64,000 bases of DNA from Paludibacter sp963678465 (lineage in GTDB: Bacteria > Bacteroidota > Bacteroidia > Bacteroidales > Paludibacteraceae). The stretch covers positions 434,001-498,000 of the forward strand of contig OY782858.1 of assembly GCA_963678465.1 (NCBI GenBank), read 5' to 3'. How positions within the stretch are numbered: position 1 is the first letter of the stretch; the number at the start of each line of letters is the position of its first letter. The notes below the pieces were generated by a model. The model worked only from the letters and a program-made list of their open reading frames with translations, made no database searches and had not been told where the DNA came from. Below, in pieces: positions 17,125 through 24,826 of the stretch. Both the position numbers and the translations under genes were made by a program.

Positions 17125-17520
17125 TTAAACTAAAGTAGGAGGACCTCTAAAGGATAGTTCTGAGGAAAGATATTGTTTTAGGATAACAAAATCTTTAATT
17201 GGAAAAGTAGTTAGTAAAACTCTGTCGTAGAGTCTTACCAGATCAAATGCTGCGAAAACAAACAACAGAGGAGTTGATGCCGTATTCGCATTAAAAGTTA
17301 TTACATTTGCTTTTGTAAAAACAATATTGTTTAGAGCATGACAATGCTTATTGGCTTCAGTGGAAGACTCACCTTTTTTTTCTGTTTTACAAGAATTACT
17401 ATTGTTGGGGTCGCTGTATGAATCGAAATGATGATGGTGCGGAATTGTAGAATGAAGCAATATTACCAGCCCTGCCAGTAGTATTAAAACAAACTTACTA
17501 TTTTTCCCCATTCTGTTCAT
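17125..17520 (-). CDS. Small His-rich secreted/membrane protein of the metal unit
   Basis: Encodes 131 residues. A signal peptide or helix (9-24, VLILLAGLVILLHSTIP) is followed directly by HHHH, an acidic Ser/Asn/Asp stretch, a Cys and Lys-rich segment and NKHCHALNN, then a second hydrophobic segment (about 84-96) and the end SELSFRGPPTLV. Small Bacteroidota proteins with an N-terminal His cluster and an R-(A/G)-P-P end near metal exporters are familiar to me, without a proven role. Metal binding is suggested by the His/Cys content only. It is the first gene behind the TGCAACTGAGTTGCA operator, so it heads the efflux unit. Confidence 0.75.
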   Translation of the reverse strand: MNRMGKNSKFVLILLAGLVILLHSTIPHHHHFDSYSDPNNSNSCKTEKKGESSTEANKHCHALNNIVFTKANVITFNANTASTPLLFVFAAFDLVRLYDRVLLTTFPIKDFVILKQYLSSELSFRGPPTLV

Positions 17521-17551
17521 AGAAATTTAATTACAACTGTTAGAATAACCG

Positions 17552-17587
17552 CAAAGATAAGTAAAAAGTTTATGCAACTGAGTTGCA
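17552..17587 (-). promoter_or_regulatory. Promoter with metal-regulator operator, efflux unit
   Basis: TGCAACTGAGTTGCA at 17573-17587 is a perfect 7-1-7 palindrome located 3 bp after the fur-like stop codon. TTGC begins 18 bp before TATCTTTG (17559-17552), a textbook Bacteroidota -7 element. The design is identical to 10328-10363. Confidence 0.82.
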
Positions 17588-17589
17588 AA

Positions 17590-18000
17590 CTAATCGTTGC
17601 AGTTCGAACAAACTCCTTTCACAACCATATTTATATTTTCTACACTAAAATTAACAGGCAAGTTGATAGATGGAATAGGAATGTCACTTAAACAAAATGT
17701 ATGTTGACATTTTAGACAAAAGAAGTGAACATGTAGATCTTCCGGGTGACATTGGCAGGTTTCTTTACACAGAGCGTATTTAATTGCACCTGTACCATCA
17801 TCAATGCTGTGAATGAGCTTCTTTTCCTCAAATGTTTTGAGAGTGCGGTACAACGTGACTTTATCCGATTTATGAAACTTTTTTTCCAAATCAGATAAGC
17901 TAATTGCAGCTGTTTGCTCAGTGAGAATGTCGAAAACCAATTCGCGCATGGCGGTTGGTTTAATATTTCGACTTGTCAGTTTGTCATCTGTATCTTTCAT
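17590..18000 (-). CDS. Fur-family metalloregulator
   Basis: Encodes 136 residues. Residues 10-75 form the winged helix (ISLSDLEKKFHKSDKVTLYR TLKTFEEK, with the YRTL recognition helix). The C-terminal dimer/metal part has CHPEDLHVHFFC (His90, His92), a structural CxxC at Cys95/Cys98 and a second CxxC at Cys131/Cys134. This fits Fur/Zur-type repressors that bind 7-1-7 inverted repeats. It sits just upstream of the palindromic operator and probably regulates both minus-strand metal units; which metal it senses (Zn is favoured by the ZntA-type ATPase) is inference. Its own promoter has TACATTTG at 18055-18048 and no TGCAACT palindrome; instead ATATTGC/GCAATAT arms flank 18089-18114. Confidence 0.92.
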   Translation of the reverse strand: MKDTDDKLTSRNIKPTAMRELVFDILTEQTAAISLSDLEKKFHKSDKVTLYRTLKTFEEKKLIHSIDDGTGAIKYALCKETCQCHPEDLHVHFFCLKCQHTFCLSDIPIPSINLPVNFSVENINMVVKGVCSNCND

Positions 18001-18147
18001 GGGTAATTGTATAATGTTTACTCCAGTTTATAGGCTGTATTTGAAAACAAATGTACTAATTGTTTCGGTAAAATCCGAAAAAAGAATGATATTGCGAATT
18101 AGTTACTGCAATATAATGATTAAAACAGATTTCTATATTGCAAGTAT

Positions 18148-18262
18148 TTAGATTTCTTCTAATGCCAATCCATTTATTAAAACCAATAAAGCCTTGTTTT
18201 TTTCAATCATAGACTGTAATGCCGGACTGAAAAAACTTTGGATTCTAGGAAAGACCTCAGCC
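18148..18262 (-). pseudogene. C-terminal fragment of an unrecognised protein
   Basis: An open stretch of about 37 codons reads GAEVFPRIQSFFSPALQSMI followed by EKNKALLVLINGLALEEI and a stop at 18148-18150; an in-frame stop lies upstream. It has the look of a coding remnant (regular amphipathic helix) but no start. I cannot name the family. Confidence 0.35.
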
Positions 18263-18333
18263 CCGATTCCTCAGCTTGCGGAAATTGGGGAAATTGGGGT
18301 ATCTGGATATTTTGAGTATCTCCTTTTTCCTCT

Positions 18334-18372
18334 AAATCCCCAGAATCCTCACTTATGAGGGAATGGGGATTT
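18334..18372. repeat. Hairpin AAATCCCC/GGGGATTT
   Basis: Perfect 8-bp outer stem enclosing CCTCACTTATGAGG, itself a small hairpin. It lies 6 bp after the Argonaute remnant stop. A similar G/C-rich half palindrome (GATTCCTCAGCTTGCGGAAA) lies at 18264-18300. No T-run, so more likely an intergenic repeat than a terminator. Confidence 0.55.
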
Positions 18373-18378
18373 CAATTT

Positions 18379-18687
18379 TTATAAAAACCACAAATTATTA
18401 GTATCAATGTTATCAGTATTGCTGAAATACGGTAGTATTTGAGCAATCATTTCCGGGTATTTGATTGTAACCGGTAGGTTTTGTTGTTTTACTGATTTCC
18501 AATATATCCGACTAAATTGATACACTTGGTCAATTAATTCAGTTACAATTTTTGTGTCAATTGGCTGTGTTGTGTCGGTTGGACATTCGATTTTGATTTT
18601 TACAGGGAACGGATAACCATCTTCTTCTAAAAATTCTTTTTCCAACGTTTTTATTTGCTGAGCCAGTAAATACGATGTTACCCCCCG
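18379..18687 (-). pseudogene. C-terminal PIWI fragment of a prokaryotic Argonaute
   Basis: About 100 residues survive, from VTSYLLAQQIKTLEKEF to the stop. The end has TELIDQVYQFSRIYWKSVKQ, then NLPVTIKYPEMIAQILPYF and finally NLWFL. The order helix with ...N/Y-W-x-S, then L-P-V-T-I-x-Y-x-x-x-x-A, and a terminal N-L-W-F-L is typical of the last segment of long Bacteroidota Argonautes, as far as I recall. The N-terminal ~600 residues, including the DEDX catalytic set except perhaps its last part, are missing. The fragment begins exactly at the end of the TIR element (18688); a TTG-initiated frame through the element is fortuitous. Confidence 0.7.
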
Positions 18688-18874
18688 CTGCCGCACGATT
18701 GCATCCTGTGGCAACAACTTTAAATCAATACATTATCCAATAACCCTTTTTCTCCGGCATAATCAGTAGCGCTTCTATCAAGGATTATAGAACTTATAGT
18801 TTCTACTCATTGTAACTCTTGTTTATTGATTATTGTTTACTCCTTACCTGCCACACGATGCAATCGTGCGGCAG
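18688..18874. mobile_element. MITE/REP-type element with 26-bp TIRs, copy 1
   Basis: 187 bp bounded by inverted repeats: left CTGCCGCACGATTGCATC (18688-18705, continuing CTGTGGCA) and right its complement at 18849-18874. Each TIR is itself a hairpin (GCACGAT/ATCGTGT). The interior is about 95% identical to copy 2 (19609-19788), the main difference being a 7-bp insertion GATTATT. No transposase is encoded, so it is non-autonomous. It joins two unrelated gene fragments (Argonaute on the left, four-helix-bundle on the right). Confidence 0.82.
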
Positions 18875-18930
18875 CATGTGTAACCTCCATGTTTTGGAAT
18901 AAAACCATCGGCGTTGTATTGCTTATCCAT
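18875..18930 (-). pseudogene. 5' fragment of a four-helix-bundle suffix-type gene
   Basis: From the ATG at 18930 the minus strand reads MDKQYNADGFIPKHGGYTC and then enters the TIR of the element. D-G-F-I-P-x-H-G-G-Y is, in my memory, the start of Bacteroidota proteins annotated as four-helix-bundle suffix proteins. The rest of the gene is not found on the other side of the element, so a deletion or recombination between elements happened. Confidence 0.5.
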
Positions 18931-18979
18931 GGCTTTAGGGTTTGATGGGTTTTATTGCTTTTTTGTTTTCGGGGGACTT

Positions 18980-19111
18980 TCACAACCTCCACGACTGTGA
19001 TTCATTGTCGGGAATGTCGGCACAATCACCCGATGAATATTTAATTGGTTTAGCCCTGTACTTTCGGATATATTCATTTAGCGTGTAGAGTTTCGCATTG
19101 TCTGACGGCAT
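18980..19111 (-). CDS. Possible 43-residue ORF in the gene graveyard
   Basis: ATG at 19111, stop at 18980, reading MPSDNAKLYTLNEYIRKYRA then KPIKYSSGDCADIPDNES. The composition looks protein-like, and it is on the same strand just upstream of the four-helix-bundle fragment. It could be a decayed or truncated gene. No family recognised. Confidence 0.3.
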   Translation of the reverse strand: MPSDNAKLYTLNEYIRKYRAKPIKYSSGDCADIPDNESQSWRL

Positions 19112-19290
19112 TTGTAATGCCGTTGTAACTGTATTCTTAGGACTTTTAATCCTCTTACAATTTTTTCAACTATAATTCATGTTAGATATGAATGTAGCTG
19201 AACACAGTTCCTTATATTACAGTTGCGCTGTGATGACAGTTTTTAGTGGTTGTTTTTGTTTTCTTGATAGTTGAGTATTTCCCCCCTTTC

Positions 19291-19322
19291 CCCCTCTCGT
19301 CATTTATAACGAGAGGGGTTTT
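19291..19322 (+). terminator. Strong hairpin, possible terminator
   Basis: CCCCTCTCGT and ACGAGAGGGG form a perfect 10-bp stem with an 8-nt loop, followed by TTTT on the plus strand. No intact plus-strand gene ends upstream, so it may be a stray palindrome of the GAGAGGGG type, like that at 36963-36981. Confidence 0.45.
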
Positions 19323-19340
19323 AGGTTCATCTTATCTCCT

Positions 19341-19520
19341 TTAGGCATTAGTGGTTTTCACCAAGCTCACTACCAGGCCATACGGCTCATCGCCCATATC
19401 GGTAATGCTAAGCGTTTGAGTTTGGTAGCCAATTTTGGTAACCGTTACCGAATAGATAAATAGTATGTTTTTCTTTTCCGGAATTAGTGTTTCGGTATTC
19501 GATGGGTATTTTTTCCATTA
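19341..19520 (-). pseudogene. C-terminal fragment, carboxypeptidase-regulatory-like beta domain
   Basis: About 58 codons remain, including IYSVTVTKIGYQTQTLSITD and GLVVSLVKTTNA before the stop at 19341-19343; a stop precedes the open stretch. The V-T-K-x-G-Y-x-x-Q-T/T-x-x-I pattern fits the last strands of a peptidase-regulatory beta sandwich. The front part is lost. Confidence 0.5.
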
Positions 19521-19608
19521 GGAAAAATCATGTTTCGTCACCCGATTGGCGTTTTCCCCCTCCGGTTAAAATAATAAACAGGCGCTCGATTGGCATTTTC
19601 CACTCCCG

Positions 19609-19788
19609 CTGCCGCACGATTGCATCGTGTGGCAACAACTTTAAATCAATACATTATCCAATATCCCTTTTTCTCCGGCATAATCAGTAGCGCTACTATC
19701 AAGGATTATGGAACTTATAGTTTCTACTCATTGTAACTCCTGTTTATTGTTTACTCCTTACCTGCCACACGATGCAATCGTGCGGCAG
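19609..19788. mobile_element. MITE/REP-type element with 26-bp TIRs, copy 2
   Basis: 180 bp; perfect 26-bp inverted ends at 19609-19634 and 19763-19788. Same interior as copy 1 (ACAACTTTAAATCAATACAT, TTTTTCTCCGGCATAATCAG). Both copies are preceded by CCCG or CCGC and followed by CATGTG, so the ends may reach a few bases further. Confidence 0.85.
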
Positions 19789-19857
19789 CATGTGTTAAAA
19801 CCTGTTTTTTATAATGAATTTTGTTGAAGCAAACTATTGTTTTTCATATATCAGATG

Positions 19858-19865
19858 TATATTTG
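19858..19865 (+). promoter_or_regulatory. -7 element TATATTTG of the copper unit
   Basis: TAnnTTTG match 62 bp before the start of the 19927 gene, with a TTG about 21 bp upstream (19837). No TGCAACT palindrome is present, so this unit is probably not under the same operator as the minus-strand metal genes. Confidence 0.55.
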
Positions 19866-19926
19866 CATTTTCTATTGTTTTAGTTCAATAAAACATTTTT
19901 CAGCTTTTGTACGTTTTACCATCTAA

Positions 19927-20343
19927 ATGAAAAAACTCTTCTCCATATTATTTGCTGCCATCGTTCTCGTTTCGGGAATGCATTTAAGCGTTGCAACACA
20001 CTTTTGTGGTGGGGAAATTTCGCAGGTTAAACTTTCGTTTACACACGAAAATGCTACTTGCGGTATGTGTGGGGACAAAGAGTCGGCACTCGAAAATGGA
20101 TTTAAAAATGAAGACTGCTGCCAAAACGAAATGTCGTTTTTGGTGGTGGATAATAATTACAATACTTCAACTTTAGCAATAAGCAAACCTGTACATGCTG
20201 TTTTGCAGGTGTTTGAAGTCCCTAAAACAATTGGAATTCTACCAAATCATACGAATTCTTTCTCAAACACAAATGTCCGGCCCCTCGGTAACTATATTGT
20301 AGGTGCTGTCAGTCTCCCTGACATTTGTGTATTCCGCATTTGA
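19927..20343 (+). CDS. HYC_CC_PP-type secreted Cys-rich protein
   Basis: Encodes 138 residues with a signal peptide (MKKLFSILFAAIVLVSGMHL). The mature part begins THFCGGEI (His25, Cys27), followed by CGMC (Cys45/Cys48) and CC (Cys64/Cys65), and closes with a segment like LPDICVFRI. The H-Y/F-C-G-G ... C-C layout fits the Bacteroidota family called HYC_CC_PP, found next to copper/heavy-metal exporters. The Cys set suggests periplasmic metal binding. It is the first gene of the plus-strand copper unit. Confidence 0.8.
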   Translation: MKKLFSILFAAIVLVSGMHLSVATHFCGGEISQVKLSFTHENATCGMCGDKESALENGFKNEDCCQNEMSFLVVDNNYNTSTLAISKPVHAVLQVFEVPKTIGILPNHTNSFSNTNVRPLGNYIVGAVSLPDICVFRI

Positions 20344-20514
20344 AAAATTACCTCTAACTCCCTACTTTGGGGACTTTAATATATCGTTTCTTCAATTGAT
20401 TTTTTCATTTGAAGAACATATATCTTATATTTTACTTTTACCAAATTTTATTTTATAACATGGTCTTCATGTCCACTACTGGTGGATTTTTGGGGCTTAA
20501 AATTACATCAAAAA

Positions 20515-20868
20515 ATGAAAACAATTAAATTATTTATTGTAGCTGTTATAGCTATGACAGTAGGTGCTAACTCATTTGCACAAAATCATGATCATTCAAA
20601 AATGACTACAACAAAAACTGAAACAATTAAGGTTTCTGGAAATTGTGAATCGTGTAAAACCCGCATAGAAAAGGCAGCAAAAGTAGCAGGCGTTGTTAAA
20701 GCAGAGTGGAATCAAAAAACAAAAGTATTGACTTTAGTTTACGACCCAACAAAAATAAAAAGTGACGATGTGCAAAAGAAAATTGCAGCCGTAGGGCACG
20801 ATACACCGAAATACAAAGCCACTACTGCTGTTTATAATGCACTTCCGGGCTGTTGCAAATACAGGTAA
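20515..20868 (+). CDS. Periplasmic HMA-domain metal-binding protein
   Basis: I start at the ATG at 20515 (117 residues), which opens a signal peptide ending SFAQ; the frame upstream adds 11 residues without hydrophobic character. After a His/Lys/Thr linker (NHDHSKM) an HMA domain runs from about 35 to 100 with the GNCESC site (Cys44/Cys47) and VKAEWNQKTKVLTLVYDPTK. The end LPGCCKY has two more Cys. It resembles CopZ-like chaperones sent to the periplasm to deliver Cu(I)/Ag(I) to the Cus pump encoded 133 bp downstream. Confidence 0.9.
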   Translation: MKTIKLFIVAVIAMTVGANSFAQNHDHSKMTTTKTETIKVSGNCESCKTRIEKAAKVAGVVKAEWNQKTKVLTLVYDPTKIKSDDVQKKIAAVGHDTPKYKATTAVYNALPGCCKYR

Positions 20869-21001
20869 ATCAAATATGCCAATAAAATTAATATGCCAAT
20901 GTGCCAAAAGCTGGAATTGGCATATTAATAAAATTATGTTTGTAAATAAACCGGTTTTACATTGCCACATCGGCATATTAATCAATTAACAAATTAATGT
21001 T

Positions 21002-24000
21002 ATGTTCAATAAACTTGTACATTATTTTCTGTACCACAGGCTAATTACGTTTATATTTCTGATAGCAGTGCTGGTACTTGGTGTTTCGTTTGCACCTTTC
21101 AATTGGAAAACGGGTCTGATACCGCGTGACCCTGTTCCAGTTGATGCAATTCCTGATATTGGCGACAATCAGCAAATAGTCGCTACTGAATGGATGGGGC
21201 GTTCGCCCAAAGATATTCAAGATCAGATAAGTTATCCGCTTACTTCTGCATTGCTGGGAATTCCGGGGGTAAAAACGATTCGAAGCACTTCTATGTTTGG
21301 AATGTCGTTTATCTACATTATTTTCAAAGACAATGTGGAGTTTTACTGGAGTAGGTCGCGTATACTGGAGAAACTCAATTCGCTACCTCCGGGCACATTG
21401 CCCGATGGAGTTCAACCTACTTTAGGACCTGACGCAACGGCGTTGGGGCAAATTTTCTGGTACACGCTCGAAGGGCGTGACCCCAAAACGGGTAAACCCA
21501 ACGGCGGTTGGAATCCACATGAATTACGCACTTTACAGGATTTTTATGTAAAGTACAGTCTGTCGGCAGCCGAAGGTGTTTCGGAGGTTGCTTCGGTAGG
21601 TGGATTTATCAAAGAGTATCAGGTGGATGTGCAACCGGAAGCATTAAAAGCCTATGGTGTTTCGGTGATGGACGTGATGAATGCCGTGAAGAAAAGCAAC
21701 CTGGATATTGGAGCAGAAACCATTGAACTGAATAATGCCGAATATATTATCAGGGGACTGGGTTATGTAAAAAGTATTGAGGATTTGGAAAACTCGGTAG
21801 TGTCGGTACGCAACAACACGCCGGTTCGGATAAAAGACGTAGCCCGTACTTCGTTTGGTCCTGCTACGCGGCGTGGCGGATTAGACAAAGCCGGAAGCGA
21901 GGCAGTTGGTGCGGTGGTTGTAGCCCGATATGGTTCAAACCCAATGGAGGTAATCAACAATGTAAAAGCTAAAATCAAAGAAATAGAAGCCGGATTACCT
22001 CAGAAAACATTGCCTGATGGTTCGGTTTCGAAAGTGACTGTAGTTCCGTTTTACGACCGCACAGGATTAATTAAGGAAACTATTGGCACTTTGGAATCCG
22101 CATTGACGCATGAGATTATCATCAGTATCATCGTAATTATTGTACTGGTCTTAAATTTAAAATCATCGATTATTGTTGCAGGACTTCTGCCTTTGGGTGT
22201 GTTAATGACCTTTGTATTGATGCATTTCTTTGGCGTGGATGCTAATATAGTGGCTTTGTCGGGTATTGCCATTGCCATTGGGGTAATGGTGGATATTGGT
22301 ATTGTTGATGTGGAAAATATTCTGCGACATTTGGAAATGCCCGAAAACAAAGGAGTGCGTGGCAAGGCACTTATGAAAGTGATTTACGATGCTACCACCG
22401 AAGTTCGTGCAGCAGTGGTTACTTCCATTGCCACCACAATTGTAAGCTTTTTGCCGGTATTTGCTATGGAAGCTGCCGAAGGAAAAATGTTTCATCCACT
22501 GGCATTTACCAAAACCTTTGCTCTTATCTCCGCTTTTGTTTTAGGTATTGTTGTATTGCCTACATTAGTACATATTCTTTTCGATATACGAATTGATACA
22601 AAAAAAATCAGAAGATTTCTTAATGTAGGATTGATACTTGCAGGGATTTGTATTGTTGCTTTTTGGCAAATAGTACCTGCACTGGCATTGGTAGCAATTG
22701 GGATAAATAATTTATTCGGTTATAAATGGTCTGACAAACGGAAAGAATATCCGAATTATATCAATATTGCCATTACGGTACTTGTTGCGCTTTATTATTT
22801 AACTGTTGAATGGTTACCTCTGGGGGCACACAATGGCACAATCGTTAACTTCTTGTTTGTTGCTGGTATTGTAACTGTAATCTTGGCAGCACTGATGAGT
22901 ATGGTTCATTTTTACGAACCTATACTTCGTTGGGCGTTGCTCAATAAGTGGAAATTTCTGTTACTACCGGCATTTACTTTAATTTTTGGCTGGGTAATAT
23001 GGCAGGGATTTGATAAAACTTTTGGATGGGTAGCTCAGGGATTTGATAAAATAGGCTGGCATGCACCCGCCAAAGCATTTCCGGGTATTGGTAAAGAATT
23101 TATGCCTTCGTTGAATGAGGGTTCATTTCTTTTAATGCCTACAAGTATGCCTCATTCGAGCATCGAAAAAAATCTGAACTATATTGAAACGCTTGACAAA
23201 CGTTTGGCTGCAATTCCCGAAGTGGAAGTAGCAGTTGGAAAGTGGGGGCGTGTAAATTCATCGCTTGACCCAGCGCCTGTTCAGATGTTCGAAAACACCA
23301 TAAACTATCGACCTGAATATATTCTAGACGAAAACGGTCACAGAATGCGTTTTAAAACAAATGGAGATGGAGCTTATTTATTGAAAAATGGTGCAAGCTA
23401 TAATCCTGAAAAAGATGATTTCAGGGTCATCCCTGCTGATAGTTTAATAGTGTCTGAAAGAGGTGACTACTTCAGGCAATGGCGACCACAAATAAAAAAG
23501 CCAACTGATATTTGGAATGAAATAGTAAAAGTAACCAACATACCCGGATTAACTTCGGCACCAAAGTTACAACCCATAGAAACCCGATTAGTTATGCTTT
23601 CTACCGGAATGCGTGCGCCCATGGGACTGAAAGTGTATGGACCTGATCTGGAGTCGATAGAAAAAGCGGGAATGCAGTTTGAAAAAGCACTGAAAGATGT
23701 TCATTCTGTAAAAGCAAGTTCGGTATTTTATGACCGTGCTGTAGGCGCACCTTATCTGGAAATAAAACTAAATCGTGAAAACATGGCACGATACGGCATG
23801 ACGGTGAGTGAGGTACAGGAGATATTGCAGGTAGCAATGGGCGGTATGGCGTTAAGTACTTCGGTGGAAGGGCGCGAGCGTTTCCCAATGCGTGTACGTT
23901 ACGCCCGCGAATTGCGTGACAATCCTGAAGATATTAAGCGGATATTGATACCAGCCATGAATGGAAGTCAGATACCATTAAGCGAAATTGCCGATATTGA

Positions 24001-24826
24001 TTATACACGGGGTGCGCAAATGATACGAAGCGAAAATACCTTTCTGGTGGGTTATGTAATATTTGATAAATTGGAAGGTAAAGCCGAAGTAGATGTTGTA
24101 AATGAAGCAGCGGATGTATTGCAGAAAAAAATTGATACAGGTGAATTGAAATTACCAAAAGGTGTAACGTTTAAATTTGCAGGAAATTACGAAAATGAAG
24201 TTCGAGCTTCTGAACGCTTATCAATTGTAATTCCTATCAGTTTAATACTTATTTTACTGTTATTGTATTTTCAATTTAAAACCATCACAGCTTCGTTAAT
24301 CCATTTTTCGGGAGTTTTTGTTGCTTTTGCTGGTGGATTTATCATGCTCTGGCTATATGGTCAGGACTGGTTTTTAAACTTCTCGATAGCAAATGTAAAT
24401 TTACGGGATCTTTTTCAGATGCACCCGATTAATTTAAGCGTTGCTGTTTGGGTAGGGTTCATCGCACTTTTCGGAATTGCAACAGATGATGGGGTAATGA
24501 TGGGAACTTATATTCATCAGGTTTTTGAGGACAGACAACCTTCAACAGTAACTGAAGTACGTGAAGCAGTAGTTGCTGCCGGAAAAAAACGCGTTCGTCC
24601 GGCTATGATGACTACAGCTGTGGCTGTAATAGCTTTATTGCCGGTACTTACATCTACAGGTAAAGGAGCCGATATAATGGTGCCAATGTCTATTCCAACC
24701 TTTGGTGGTATGATTATTCAGGTGATGACAATTTTTGTCGTTCCGCTTTTTCAAGCCATGTGGCGTGAAAATGCAGTAAAACGAGATTTGAAAAAGAGTA
24801 TTCAAACAATCAACAATCAGGAATAA
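21002..24826 (+). CDS. cusA: CusA-type HME-RND pump (Cu/Ag)
   Basis: Encodes 1274 residues, about 220 longer than E. coli CusA. The front has the first helix and VPVDAIPDIGDNQQIVATEW; the family block SGIAIAIGVMVDIGIVDVEN carries the Asp and Glu of proton relay; GTYIHQVFEDRQPSTVTEVR lies near the end. STGMRAPMGLKVYG gives methionines at a position like the Met relay of CusA. The extra length comes from an insertion with several additional hydrophobic segments about residues 530-690 (AFWQIVPALALVAIG, VEWLPLGAHNGTIVNFLF), typical of Bacteroidota members. It overlaps the next gene by one base (TAATG), so translation is coupled. The Met positions and the neighbours point to Cu(I)/Ag(I). Confidence 0.95.
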   Translation: MFNKLVHYFLYHRLITFIFLIAVLVLGVSFAPFNWKTGLIPRDPVPVDAIPDIGDNQQIVATEWMGRSPKDIQDQISYPLTSALLGIPGVKTIRSTSMFGMSFIYIIFKDNVEFYWSRSRILEKLNSLPPGTLPDGVQPTLGPDATALGQIFWYTLEGRDPKTGKPNGGWNPHELRTLQDFYVKYSLSAAEGVSEVASVGGFIKEYQVDVQPEALKAYGVSVMDVMNAVKKSNLDIGAETIELNNAEYIIRGLGYVKSIEDLENSVVSVRNNTPVRIKDVARTSFGPATRRGGLDKAGSEAVGAVVVARYGSNPMEVINNVKAKIKEIEAGLPQKTLPDGSVSKVTVVPFYDRTGLIKETIGTLESALTHEIIISIIVIIVLVLNLKSSIIVAGLLPLGVLMTFVLMHFFGVDANIVALSGIAIAIGVMVDIGIVDVENILRHLEMPENKGVRGKALMKVIYDATTEVRAAVVTSIATTIVSFLPVFAMEAAEGKMFHPLAFTKTFALISAFVLGIVVLPTLVHILFDIRIDTKKIRRFLNVGLILAGICIVAFWQIVPALALVAIGINNLFGYKWSDKRKEYPNYINIAITVLVALYYLTVEWLPLGAHNGTIVNFLFVAGIVTVILAALMSMVHFYEPILRWALLNKWKFLLLPAFTLIFGWVIWQGFDKTFGWVAQGFDKIGWHAPAKAFPGIGKEFMPSLNEGSFLLMPTSMPHSSIEKNLNYIETLDKRLAAIPEVEVAVGKWGRVNSSLDPAPVQMFENTINYRPEYILDENGHRMRFKTNGDGAYLLKNGASYNPEKDDFRVIPADSLIVSERGDYFRQWRPQIKKPTDIWNEIVKVTNIPGLTSAPKLQPIETRLVMLSTGMRAPMGLKVYGPDLESIEKAGMQFEKALKDVHSVKASSVFYDRAVGAPYLEIKLNRENMARYGMTVSEVQEILQVAMGGMALSTSVEGRERFPMRVRYARELRDNPEDIKRILIPAMNGSQIPLSEIADIDYTRGAQMIRSENTFLVGYVIFDKLEGKAEVDVVNEAADVLQKKIDTGELKLPKGVTFKFAGNYENEVRASERLSIVIPISLILILLLLYFQFKTITASLIHFSGVFVAFAGGFIMLWLYGQDWFLNFSIANVNLRDLFQMHPINLSVAVWVGFIALFGIATDDGVMMGTYIHQVFEDRQPSTVTEVREAVVAAGKKRVRPAMMTTAVAVIALLPVLTSTGKGADIMVPMSIPTFGGMIIQVMTIFVVPLFQAMWRENAVKRDLKKSIQTINNQE

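Noticed and set aside
18379..18717. Intact 112-residue gene starting within the mobile element
   Set aside because: The start would be TTG inside the terminal inverted repeat; the protein is the tail of an Argonaute and the front 12 residues are element sequence.
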